Under the pieces are notes generated by a model. It was not told where the DNA came from, searched no databases, and saw only the letters and a list, made by a program, of their open reading frames with translations. Positions 42,586 through 50,227 of a stretch of 58,333 nt of DNA are shown here, piece by piece. The translations under genes and the position numbers were made by a program. The DNA is from Bifidobacterium pullorum subsp. saeculare (lineage in GTDB: Bacteria; Actinomycetota; Actinomycetes; Actinomycetales; Bifidobacteriaceae), in NCBI RefSeq assembly GCF_016899725.1, contig NZ_JACLYU010000012.1, forward strand, positions 1-58,333, in the 5' to 3' direction. Position 1 is the first letter of the stretch. Every line of letters begins with the position of its first letter.

Positions 42586-43518
42586 TCACGCACGCTCCCT
42601 TCGGTTGTTGATCCAGAACTGCAGCATCGTCACGGCCAGGCAGATGAAGAACAGCATGAGCGAGACGGTGGAGGCGTAGCCGAAGTCGGCGCGCTCGAAC
42701 GCCACGCGGTACACGTACTGGGCGAGCACCAGCGTGGAGATGCCCGGGCCGCCGTTGGTCATCACCAGCGTCAGGTCCAGGATCTTGAGGCTGGTGATGG
42801 TCAGCGTCACCGTCACGAAGAACAACGTCGGCCACATGCAGGGCACGGTGACGTGCCAGAAGCGCTGCCAGCCGTTCGCGCCGTCCACCTGCGCCGCCTC
42901 GTACAGTTCAGCGGGGATGGTCTGCAGACCGGCGAGCAGCAGGATCATGAAGTAGCCGACCTCGCGCCAGGTGCCCACGATGATCACCGCGGGCATGGCC
43001 CAGGAGGTGCTGGACAGCCAGCCCGGCAGGTCGTCGACGAACAGTCCGAGGAACTGGTTGATCAGGCCGGACTTCGGGTCGAACATCATGCTCCACACCT
43101 GCGCCACCGCCACGATGGCGGTGATGTAGGGGAAGAACGCCACGGTGCGGAAGAACGCGCGCCCGCGGATCTTCGCGTTGAGCAGCACGGCCAGGCCGAA
43201 GGCCAGCGCCAGCGTGAGCGGGATGTGCACGGCGGCGTAGTACAGCGTGTTCAGCGTGGCGGTTTTGAAGTTCTCGTCCGCGAACAGGCGCCGCCAGTTG
43301 GCCAGGCCGTTGAACGACGGTTCGCCCAGCGCGCTCCATTTGGTGAACGACGTGTAGAACAGCGTGACCACCGGGATGAGGATGAGCACGAGGAAGCCGA
43401 TGAAGTTCGGCGCGATGAACAGCAGTCCGTTGCGGATGTTGCGGTTGCGCAGCGTCCTGACGTGCGCCGAGTTGTCCCGCGCGCCGCCGCCACGCCCCGC
43501 CAAGTCTTGTGCGCCCAT
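42586..43518 (-). CDS. Sugar ABC transporter permease (MalF-type)
   Basis: A 310-residue permease: RNIRNGLLFIAPNFIGFLVL opens the first helix; EAAQVDGANGWQRFWHVTVPCMWP is the EAA loop (split: EAAQVDGANGWQRF, WHVTVPCMWP) that docks the ATPase; about six helices. GGAG precedes the ATG by four bases. One base separates it from the binding-protein gene. No ATP-binding subunit is encoded nearby, so a shared MsiK-type ATPase is likely (inference from other actinobacterial CUT1 systems). Confidence 0.93.
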   Translation of the reverse strand: MGAQDLAGRGGGARDNSAHVRTLRNRNIRNGLLFIAPNFIGFLVLILIPVVTLFYTSFTKWSALGEPSFNGLANWRRLFADENFKTATLNTLYYAAVHIPLTLALAFGLAVLLNAKIRGRAFFRTVAFFPYITAIVAVAQVWSMMFDPKSGLINQFLGLFVDDLPGWLSSTSWAMPAVIIVGTWREVGYFMILLLAGLQTIPAELYEAAQVDGANGWQRFWHVTVPCMWPTLFFVTVTLTITSLKILDLTLVMTNGGPGISTLVLAQYVYRVAFERADFGYASTVSLMLFFICLAVTMLQFWINNRRERA

Positions 43519-43519
43519 G

Positions 43520-44860
43520 TCACTCCTGCCGTCCGGGCAGCAGCCCGGAGCCGTTGATCGCCTTGGCGGCGGATGCGAGCGCCGCGTCCAGCGGTTTGGT
43601 TTCCGAAAGAATCGAGGTGTGCGCGATGTTGAGCTCGTCCTGGATCGTCTGCGTGGCCTCGCCGACCGGGTTCTCCGGGCTGATCGCGGAACCGGTGATC
43701 GCCCTGCGGCTCATCGCGTCCTGCGGCAGGCCGCTCCGGGAGAAGAACGCGTCCAGCACCGTGTCCGAGAAGTACGCGGGCAAGGTGCCGGTGCGCGCCA
43801 GCGCGAGCGCGCCGTCCTCGCTGGCCGCCCAGCGCACGAAGTCCTTGGCCACCGCGAGCCGTTCCCCGCCGATTGTGCCGGAGATCGCGAAGCCGGTCGG
43901 GTCGCCGAAGCTCTTGGGGTGGGCGGTGTCCGCGCGCGTGCGCTGCGGCAGCGGCGCAATCGCCCAGTCGAAGCGGTCGGCGTCGCCGGAACGCTGCTGG
44001 TCGGCCAGCGGCCCCAGGTACCAGGTGGCCATGGGCAGCAGCGCCGCCTTCTGCGTGCCGAACTGCGACTGGTAGGTGGTTTTGGACGACGACACCGTGT
44101 TGTAGGGCAGCGTCAGCCCCTGGTCCTGCATGTCGAGCAGCAGCCGGTACATGGGCTTGAGGTACGTGTAGTCGCCGGAGAGGAACACCTCGCGCGCCTC
44201 GCCGCGGTCCTGCTGCGCCAGCGCGATGCCCTGCGGCATGGACTGCCAGCTGGTGTGGTGGTACGTCGGGTACGCGTCCGCGTACCCCGCCTCGGGCAGG
44301 GCGCGCTTGAGCCGTGCGCACACGTTCCGGTAGTCCTGCCATGTCCAGGTGCCGTCGGGCGCGTCGACGCCGGCCTTGGCGAGCATGGTCCTGTTGTAGA
44401 ACAGCACCCACACGTCCTGCCGGTAGGGCAGGGCGTACGTCTTGCCGTCGATCGTGTAGTCGTCCAGTCCGCGCAGGGCGTCGTCGCCGCGGTAGGCGGC
44501 GGCGACGTCGCTCAGGTCGGCCAGCGCCCCGGGCTCCGCGTACGTGTAGTACATGCGCAGGTTCTTCATCGGGAACACGTCGGGTGCCTTGCCGGCGGAC
44601 AGGTCGGCGATGAGCTGCTTGTCGTAGTCGTCGGCGGAGTATTCCTTGAGCTCGACGGTCACGTCGGGATGCGCCTGGTGGTAGGCGTCGGCGAGCGCCT
44701 GGAATTCCGGGCGCGTGGCCAGCGTCCAGCCGGCCAGCGAGATGCTGATCGTGCCGTCCGGGTTGCGCCCGGCGTCCGCCTGCCCGCCGCCGCATGCGGC
44801 GAGCGAGCAGGCCATGGCCGCCGCGGCGACCGCCGCCAGGCAGCTGCGCAGTGCCTTCAT
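43520..44860 (-). CDS. Sugar-binding lipoprotein of the ABC importer
   Basis: A 446-residue extracellular solute-binding protein (family 1, CUT1). The signal sequence MKALRSCLAAVAAAAMACSL ends in the lipobox LAAC (Cys23), so the protein is anchored to the outer face of the membrane. LAGWTLATRPEFQALADAYH and LPYRQDVWVLFYNRTM are typical of the fold. It begins one base after the GH30 stop and has no clear ribosome binding site of its own, which fits translational coupling. Ligand should be the oligosaccharide or glycoside cut by the GH30/GH59 enzymes. Confidence 0.93.
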   Translation of the reverse strand: MKALRSCLAAVAAAAMACSLAACGGGQADAGRNPDGTISISLAGWTLATRPEFQALADAYHQAHPDVTVELKEYSADDYDKQLIADLSAGKAPDVFPMKNLRMYYTYAEPGALADLSDVAAAYRGDDALRGLDDYTIDGKTYALPYRQDVWVLFYNRTMLAKAGVDAPDGTWTWQDYRNVCARLKRALPEAGYADAYPTYHHTSWQSMPQGIALAQQDRGEAREVFLSGDYTYLKPMYRLLLDMQDQGLTLPYNTVSSSKTTYQSQFGTQKAALLPMATWYLGPLADQQRSGDADRFDWAIAPLPQRTRADTAHPKSFGDPTGFAISGTIGGERLAVAKDFVRWAASEDGALALARTGTLPAYFSDTVLDAFFSRSGLPQDAMSRRAITGSAISPENPVGEATQTIQDELNIAHTSILSETKPLDAALASAAKAINGSGLLPGRQE

Positions 44861-44861
44861 G

Positions 44862-46409
44862 TCAGAACAGCGTCTCGTCGTGGTCGTCGGCCGGGTGGGG
44901 CGTGTAGGTGATCTCGAACTCGTCGTCGGCCGGGGCCTGGGTTTCGTTGATCGCGTGGTCCGCCTTGTGCAGGGTGACGGTGCCGTACGCGGGCACGGTC
45001 ACCCGCTGCCAGCGGTCGCCTTCGCCGCTGATCGCGACGGCCGCGTCGATGTCGGTGCCGGTCGGGTTGTACAGGATCGCCGACAGGTCGCCGCGCTTGG
45101 AGACGAAGGCGACGGAGCCCAGGCCGCCCTTGCGCCCGTCGGGCGTGTGGTTGGTGGAGCCGATGCGGCGGGAGCCGACGGGCACGTCCTGGCCGAAGTT
45201 GCGCAGCATGAAGTATTCGAGGCTGCGCTTGACCTTGCCGGTGGACGAGTCGATCGTGATCACGCCGCGGCGGCCGGAGGTGCCGGCGTAGCTGGGGAAG
45301 CCCTGCTCGTCCAGCGCCATGTTCCACAGGTTGATCAGGCCCACGCCGTTGCGCACCAGCCAGGTGCCGATCTCGCCGAACATCACGTGGCTGGCCTCGT
45401 CCACGGTCTCGTCCAGCATGCAGCGGCGTTCGGTCATCGCGGCCTTCCAGCCGGGGAACTGGCGGGTGGCGTGGTGCACCCACTCGGGCAGGCCGGAGTA
45501 GGTGTGGATGGCGGCGCCGGCGAAGCTCATCGCCTGGGCGGGGGTCATGTAGTCGGAGGCGGGGCGCTGCCAGAAGCGCAGCGAATCGTCGCCGAAGTAG
45601 ATCTCCACGTCCGGGAAGGTGCGGTCGAGCGCCGGGCGCAGGTATTCGGAGCCCCACTTCGCCAGCTCCTCGGGCGTCCACACGGTGATCGGCCACGGAC
45701 AGCCGTTGGAGGGCTCGTTCTGCATGGTCACCGAGGAGATGCGGATGCCGAGCTTGGCGTAGGCGGCGATGAACTTGACGAAGTACTGAGCGTACACGTA
45801 GTCGATGGTGTCCTGGTAGCGGTAGCCGTTGCCCACGTACTCGCCCAGGCGCAGGCGGCCGGAGCCGTCGATGCGGCCCGAGGTCTTCATCCACGCCGGC
45901 GCGCTCCACGGCGAGGCCATGATCTTGACCGCCGGGTTGATCGCGACGATCTCCTGGAGCACCGGCACCACGTTCTTCATGTCGCGCGTGGCGTCGGGCG
46001 CGCCCGGCTCGCCCTCGCCGATCGAGAAGTGCTCGAGCGAGGCGTCGGCGGCCACGCCCTCGGGCAGGTCGTCGTAGGTGTAGTACTTCTGGCTGGAGAA
46101 GTCGCAGGCGCCGATCGACATGCGCACCGAGGAGAAGCCGCCCTGCGCCGGGTCGAACATCTCGGTGAGGATCGCGTGGCGCTGCTCGGCGCTCATCGAG
46201 TTCATGAGCAGGGATGCGGAGGAATCGGTGATGGCCGCGCCGCAGCCCTCCCACATCTGGTATTCCTCGCTGGGGTCGAGGATGATCGCCGTCGCGTCGC
46301 CCGGGTCCGCGGTGACCTCGGGCACGGGGATGGGGGTGCGGCGGTCCGCGAGGTCGCCGGTTGTGCGGGTCCAGTACTCGCGGTCATATCCGTGGATGAA
46401 AGCGGTCAT
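44862..46409 (-). CDS. GH30 glycosidase, first of two paralogues
   Basis: A 515-residue GH30 enzyme of the glucosylceramidase-like clan. WEGCGAAITDSSASLL, ASPWSAPAWMKTSG and TMQNEPSNG carry the acid/base Glu232; the nucleophile is probably Glu327 in AMTERRC. A C-terminal beta domain follows (VAFVSKRGDLSAILYNPTG). No signal peptide, so intracellular; possible activities include beta-glucosidase or beta-1,6-linked glycan cleavage (family knowledge). AGGAG five bases before the ATG at 46409 sets the start. It leads the operon GH30, binding protein, two permeases, YesL and GH59-like, all one to six bases apart or overlapping. About half of the residues match the second GH30 at 48409. Confidence 0.9.
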   Translation of the reverse strand: MTAFIHGYDREYWTRTTGDLADRRTPIPVPEVTADPGDATAIILDPSEEYQMWEGCGAAITDSSASLLMNSMSAEQRHAILTEMFDPAQGGFSSVRMSIGACDFSSQKYYTYDDLPEGVAADASLEHFSIGEGEPGAPDATRDMKNVVPVLQEIVAINPAVKIMASPWSAPAWMKTSGRIDGSGRLRLGEYVGNGYRYQDTIDYVYAQYFVKFIAAYAKLGIRISSVTMQNEPSNGCPWPITVWTPEELAKWGSEYLRPALDRTFPDVEIYFGDDSLRFWQRPASDYMTPAQAMSFAGAAIHTYSGLPEWVHHATRQFPGWKAAMTERRCMLDETVDEASHVMFGEIGTWLVRNGVGLINLWNMALDEQGFPSYAGTSGRRGVITIDSSTGKVKRSLEYFMLRNFGQDVPVGSRRIGSTNHTPDGRKGGLGSVAFVSKRGDLSAILYNPTGTDIDAAVAISGEGDRWQRVTVPAYGTVTLHKADHAINETQAPADDEFEITYTPHPADDHDETLF

Positions 46410-46484
46410 GGACGCTCCTTCGTCGTTGTGGTCCTGGCTTGGCGGCGCACGGCGGAGGCCGCCGCTGCGCCAACATCGCCAATC

Positions 46485-46570
46485 AGTATACCTAACTTTT
46501 TCCATGTTTGATGTTTTCCAATCATTTTTTATCAGATTTGCTCATCAATGCATTTTGGTGATACATTGAT
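46485..46570. promoter_or_regulatory. Divergent control region of the GH30 operon and the GPH symporter
   Basis: AT-rich block. TATACT (46485-46490 on the minus strand) is a likely -10 box for the GH30 operon. CAATCATTTTTTATCA (46519-46534) is the operator shared with the second GH30 promoter. ATCAATG-13-CATTGAT (46544-46570) is a further inverted repeat, possibly serving the divergent symporter. No protein gene lies between 46410 and 46675. Confidence 0.6.
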
Positions 46571-46675
46571 CGATGTCAGGCCTCCGCATCGACCAACGAC
46601 GCCCGAGTCACCAGTCGGCATCAGCGCCGCACGGAGCGCCTCGCACCGCCCACCATGGCATCAGAAAGGAACCTC

Positions 46676-48130
46676 ATGTCGGCTGCAACCGCTGCGGCCT
46701 CGGACGTCGAAGACGTCAAGGTCGAGGAAAAACCGCCGTTCAAGAACACCGAGCCCATGGCCTATGCCATGGGCGACATCGGCAACGGCTTCTACTTCCA
46801 GCTCGTCACCAACTACGCGCTGATCTACATGACCGATGCGCTGGGCATCAACCCGGCCATCGCCGGCGTGATCATCTTCGTCGGCAAGCTCATCTCCGCC
46901 TTCACCGACTTCGGCGTCGGCGTCTGGTCCGACAACGCGCCGCTGCGCGAGGACGGCCGCTACCACTGGTTCGTGCGCACGCTGCGCTACCCGCTGATGG
47001 CCGTCATCATCCTGACGTTCCTGCCGTTCGTCTCCAGCTGGCCGATGTGGCTGCGCATCACGTACATCACCGTGATCTACATCCTCGGCGTGGCCTGCTA
47101 CTCCGCCACCTCCGCCCCCTACGGCTCCTTCGCCTCCGTCTCCACCCCGGTGGTCAAGCACCGCGACGCCATGGCCTCCGGCCGTGGCTTCGGCTCCACC
47201 GCCGGCGGCATCATCGTGACCGCCGTGCTGCCGCTGGTCATGTACACCACCGTCAAGGACGCCTCCGGCAACGACAAGCAGGTGCTCAACGGGCCGGCGC
47301 TGATCTGGGTCGCCATCGTCTTCGCGATCCTGCTGTGGATCTGCTACCAGATCACCCTCAAGGGCACCGTCGAGCGCATCCGCGTGGAGAAGTCCAAGGA
47401 CGAGCGCGTGCCGCCGCTCAAGTCGATCAAGTACATGTTCACCAACCGCGCCATGGTGGCGCTGATGCTCGCGGCCCTGCTGCTCATCTTCGCGCAGATG
47501 TTCGCCGGCGCGGTGAACACCTACCTGTACAAGGACTACTTCAACAACACCACCGCCCTGTCCATCCTGGCCTTCCAGAACGTGCCGGTGCTCATCGTGG
47601 CGCCGTTCGCCCCGGCCATCTGCGACAAGTTCGGCAAGAAGACGGTCTGCGGCTCGCTGCTGGTGCTCACCACCGTGGTGTACGTGGTCATGTTCTTCAT
47701 GCACATCACCAACCCGTACGTGTTCGTGGGCATGTCCGTGCTCGCCATGTTCGGCAACGGCGTGTTCGGCCTCATGGTCTGGAGCTTCATCACCGACATC
47801 ATCGACGACATCCAGGTCAAGACCCACACCCGCGAGGACGGCACCGTGTACACCGGCTACATGTTCGCCCGCAAGATCGGCCAGGCGCTCTCCGGCCTGC
47901 TGCCGGCCGTGGTGCTCGCCGCCACCGGCTACGTGACCGCCACCGCCGGCGAGACCGTGACCCAGTCCGCCGCGACGCTCGACAACATCTACGGCGTCGC
48001 CACGCTGGCCCCGGCCATCGGCAACGGCCTCATCGCCGTCATCCTGCTGGTCTTCTACCCGCTGTCCGGCAAGGTCTCCAAGGAGAACGCGAAGATCCTC
48101 GAGGCCCGCCGCGAGAAGGGCGAGATGTGA
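46676..48130 (+). CDS. GPH-family glycoside:cation symporter
   Basis: A 484-residue twelve-helix transporter. EPMAYAMGDIGNGFYFQLVTNYALIYMTDALG (split: EPMAYAMGDIGNG, FYFQLVTNYALIYMTDALG) and the loop VGVWSDNAPLREDGRYHWFVR are hallmarks of the GPH group (MelB/LacS relatives without the IIA domain). GHDVMASGR-like loop (RDAMASGRGFGS) follows helix four. ATG at 46676 is chosen because AAAGGAA stands five bases before it; the ATG at 46655 has none. Divergent from the GH30 operon, sharing its control region, so it is a second import route for the same class of glycoside. A terminator follows at 48169. Confidence 0.92.
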   Translation: MSAATAAASDVEDVKVEEKPPFKNTEPMAYAMGDIGNGFYFQLVTNYALIYMTDALGINPAIAGVIIFVGKLISAFTDFGVGVWSDNAPLREDGRYHWFVRTLRYPLMAVIILTFLPFVSSWPMWLRITYITVIYILGVACYSATSAPYGSFASVSTPVVKHRDAMASGRGFGSTAGGIIVTAVLPLVMYTTVKDASGNDKQVLNGPALIWVAIVFAILLWICYQITLKGTVERIRVEKSKDERVPPLKSIKYMFTNRAMVALMLAALLLIFAQMFAGAVNTYLYKDYFNNTTALSILAFQNVPVLIVAPFAPAICDKFGKKTVCGSLLVLTTVVYVVMFFMHITNPYVFVGMSVLAMFGNGVFGLMVWSFITDIIDDIQVKTHTREDGTVYTGYMFARKIGQALSGLLPAVVLAATGYVTATAGETVTQSAATLDNIYGVATLAPAIGNGLIAVILLVFYPLSGKVSKENAKILEARREKGEM

Positions 48131-48168
48131 CCGGCCCCCTGAGGTGACCCGCTCGGGCCGCCGATAAC

Positions 48169-48200
48169 GAAAGCCCCCGTCCATACGGACGGGGGCTTTC
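48169..48200. terminator. Bidirectional terminator
   Basis: Perfect 14-bp stem GAAAGCCCCCGTCC / GGACGGGGGCTTTC with loop ATAC; CTTTCTCGT follows. It lies between the symporter and the convergent small gene at 48204. Confidence 0.92.
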
Positions 48201-48203
48201 TCG

Positions 48204-48299
48204 TCACCGGCGCCGCCGGCGGATATAGGTGATGATCGCATCGCCCAACGTCAGCAACGCCACCACCACGACGATCAGCACCACATGCTTCCAGGTCAT
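48204..48299 (-). CDS. 31-residue membrane peptide
   Basis: A very short gene with a strong ribosome binding site, GGAGG six bases before the ATG at 48299. The product starts MTWKH, has a single hydrophobic helix (VVLIVVVVALLTLGDAIITYI) with one Asp in it, and ends with five Arg residues, so the C-terminus should stay in the cytoplasm. It lies after the terminator of the second GH30 and just before the bidirectional terminator. TATGAT on the minus strand near 48341-48346 may be its -10 box. Not recognised; peptides of this kind often bind a larger membrane protein. It is between the symporter and GH30 genes. Confidence 0.65.
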   Translation of the reverse strand: MTWKHVVLIVVVVALLTLGDAIITYIRRRRR

Positions 48300-48349
48300 T
48301 CCGGGCCTCCTTTGCCGCTCGCTCCCCCACACATCCATCATAAGGAATG

Positions 48350-48382
48350 AAAAGGCGGGCCGCGCGCATGGCGCGGCCCGCC
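48350..48382 (-). terminator. Terminator of the second GH30 gene
   Basis: GGCGGGCCGCGC-5-GCGCGGCCCGCC, 12-bp perfect stem (48354-48382), followed on the minus strand by TTTTC, 27 bp past the GH30 stop. Confidence 0.9.
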
Positions 48383-48408
48383 GATATGCATCCGTCAGAG
48401 GGACGGAC

Positions 48409-49968
48409 TCACTCGTCCTTGCCCCAGACGCGGGTCTTGCCGGGGGCCACGTCGCCAAGCAGATGCGTGGGCGCCGGGTTGAGCTCGAACTCGCCGTCGG
48501 CCGGCACCGTGGACTCGTTGATTGCGCCGTACCCCTTGTGCAGCGTGACCGTGCCCCAGGCCGGCACCGTGACCTTCTGCCAGGAGCCGCCCTCGCCGTT
48601 GATGGTCACCGCGGCCTCGATCGGCTCGCCGGTCGGGTTGTAGATGTGGGCCGCCACGTCGCCGTTCGGCGCGAGGAAGGCCACGGAGCCCAGGCCGCCG
48701 GACCAGCCGTCGGGCGTGTAGTTGGAGGAGCGCACCACCACGGAGCCGGGCTCCACGTCCTGGCCGAAGGCGCGCAGCATGAAGTACTCGAGGTTGCGGA
48801 TCACCTCGCCGGTCTCGTGCTGGATTGTCACCACGCCGCGGCGGCCGGTGGCGCCCACCTGGTTGGGCAGGCCGCGCTCGTCGAGCGCGAGGTTCCACAG
48901 CGCGATGAAGCTTTCGCCGTTGCGCACCAGCCAGTTGCCGATGATGCCGGACATGATGTGCGCGGCATCCTCCGGCGTCTCCTCGATCATGCAGCGGCGC
49001 TCGGTCATGCCGAACATCCAGTGCGAGTAGGAGCGGGAGGCGTTGAAGAAGTTGGAGTACGGGCCCTCGTAGGTGTGCACGGTCAGGCCGTCCACGGCCG
49101 CGGCCTCGTCCGGGGTGACGATGTCGCGCACCGGCCACATGAGGTTGTGCGTGGAGTCGTCGTTGATGAAGATGCGCATCTCCGGGAACTTCTCGTTCAT
49201 GGCCGGGCGCAGGAAGTCGTGCGCGAACTGGGCCTGCTGCTTGAGCGTCCACATCATGGCCGGCCACTTCGGGGCGTTGGACGGCTCGTTCTGCACCGTG
49301 ACGCCCCAGATCGGGATGCCGAGCTTGCCCATCTCCTCGACGTACTTGACGAAGTAGCGGGCGTAGCAGCCCTCGAAGGAGTCGTGCATCGGGTCGAAGC
49401 CGTTGCCGGTCCACTCGCCGAAGCGCAGGTGGCCGCCCTGGCACAGGTGGCCGGTGTTCTTCATCCACGCCGGCGCGCTCCACGGGGAGGCGATGATCTT
49501 GACGGCCGGGTTGATCTTGAGGATCTCCAGCAGCACCGGGATGATGTGCTTGAAGTCCTTGGTGGCGTCCGGGGCGCCGGGCTCGCCCTCGCCCAGGGAG
49601 AACTTGGTCAGGAAGTTGTCGTGCTCGCCGAAGGGCAGGTCGTCGTACGTGTAGTACGGCTGGGCCGCCGGCTCGCAGGAGCCCAGCGGGATGCGGATCA
49701 CGGAGAAGCCGCCCTTGGCCGGGTTGAAGCAGTCGTCGAGGAAGGCGTGGCGCTGGTCGGCGTCCATCGAGTTCCAGATCAGGGAGGCGGCCGCGTCGGT
49801 GATGGCCGCGCCGGCGCCGATCCACGGCTGCTTGCGGTCGGCGGTGTCGATGACGATCTTGGTCGCGTCGCCAGCGTCGGCGGTGACGGCCGGGACGGCG
49901 AGCGTCTCGCGGCGCTGCGACAGGTCGCCGGACGTGACCGTCCAGAATTCGTTCGTATAGTTCGGCAT
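48409..49968 (-). CDS. GH30 glycosidase, second paralogue
   Basis: A 519-residue intracellular GH30 enzyme. WIGAGAAITDAAASLI, IASPWSAPAWMKNTG and TVQNEPSNA give the acid/base Glu228; the nucleophile is probably Glu323 in GMTERRC. Same domain layout as the GH30 at 44862 (C-terminal beta domain with VAFLAPNGDVAAHIYNPTG), but different loops around the substrate site (HLCQGGHLRFGEWTGNG), so a related, not identical, substrate is likely. AGGA six bases before the ATG at 49968. Monocistronic, ended by a strong terminator; promoter and operator lie at 50040-50069. Confidence 0.9.
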   Translation of the reverse strand: MPNYTNEFWTVTSGDLSQRRETLAVPAVTADAGDATKIVIDTADRKQPWIGAGAAITDAAASLIWNSMDADQRHAFLDDCFNPAKGGFSVIRIPLGSCEPAAQPYYTYDDLPFGEHDNFLTKFSLGEGEPGAPDATKDFKHIIPVLLEILKINPAVKIIASPWSAPAWMKNTGHLCQGGHLRFGEWTGNGFDPMHDSFEGCYARYFVKYVEEMGKLGIPIWGVTVQNEPSNAPKWPAMMWTLKQQAQFAHDFLRPAMNEKFPEMRIFINDDSTHNLMWPVRDIVTPDEAAAVDGLTVHTYEGPYSNFFNASRSYSHWMFGMTERRCMIEETPEDAAHIMSGIIGNWLVRNGESFIALWNLALDERGLPNQVGATGRRGVVTIQHETGEVIRNLEYFMLRAFGQDVEPGSVVVRSSNYTPDGWSGGLGSVAFLAPNGDVAAHIYNPTGEPIEAAVTINGEGGSWQKVTVPAWGTVTLHKGYGAINESTVPADGEFELNPAPTHLLGDVAPGKTRVWGKDE

Positions 49969-50039
49969 GGAGATCCTTCCATCGGTGGATCGGGATCCCG
50001 GTCGCGCAGGCGCACACGGAACCCCAGTGAACGATCACC

Positions 50040-50069
50040 ACTATATCACTATCAATCATTTTCAATCAA
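50040..50069 (-). promoter_or_regulatory. Promoter and operator of the second GH30
   Basis: On the minus strand TTGATT (50064-50069) and TATAGT (50040-50045) with an 18-bp spacer. CAATCATTTTCAATCA (50053-50068) overlaps the -35 box and matches 14 of 16 bases of the site at 46519-46534. On the coding strand it is a direct repeat of TGATT spaced 10 bp, the arrangement bound by DeoR-type readers. The space 49969-50227 has no protein gene. Confidence 0.65.
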
Positions 50070-50227
50070 TTGTTTTCACTCCCATTCAACCCCGTTCCTC
50101 CTCCGGCGGAGGGCGAGGCATGGCATCCGCCGGCCGCAACAAACGGCAACTCATCCACACCGTCCAGAGCCCGCTGGTATGGTCAGGAACGATCAAAACT
50201 GATGACGGACGAAAGCGATGTGACCCG

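Noticed and set aside
46655..46675. Upstream start of the GPH symporter at 46655
   Set aside because: The ATG at 46676 has AAAGGAA at proper distance; the extra seven codons contain this ribosome binding site itself.
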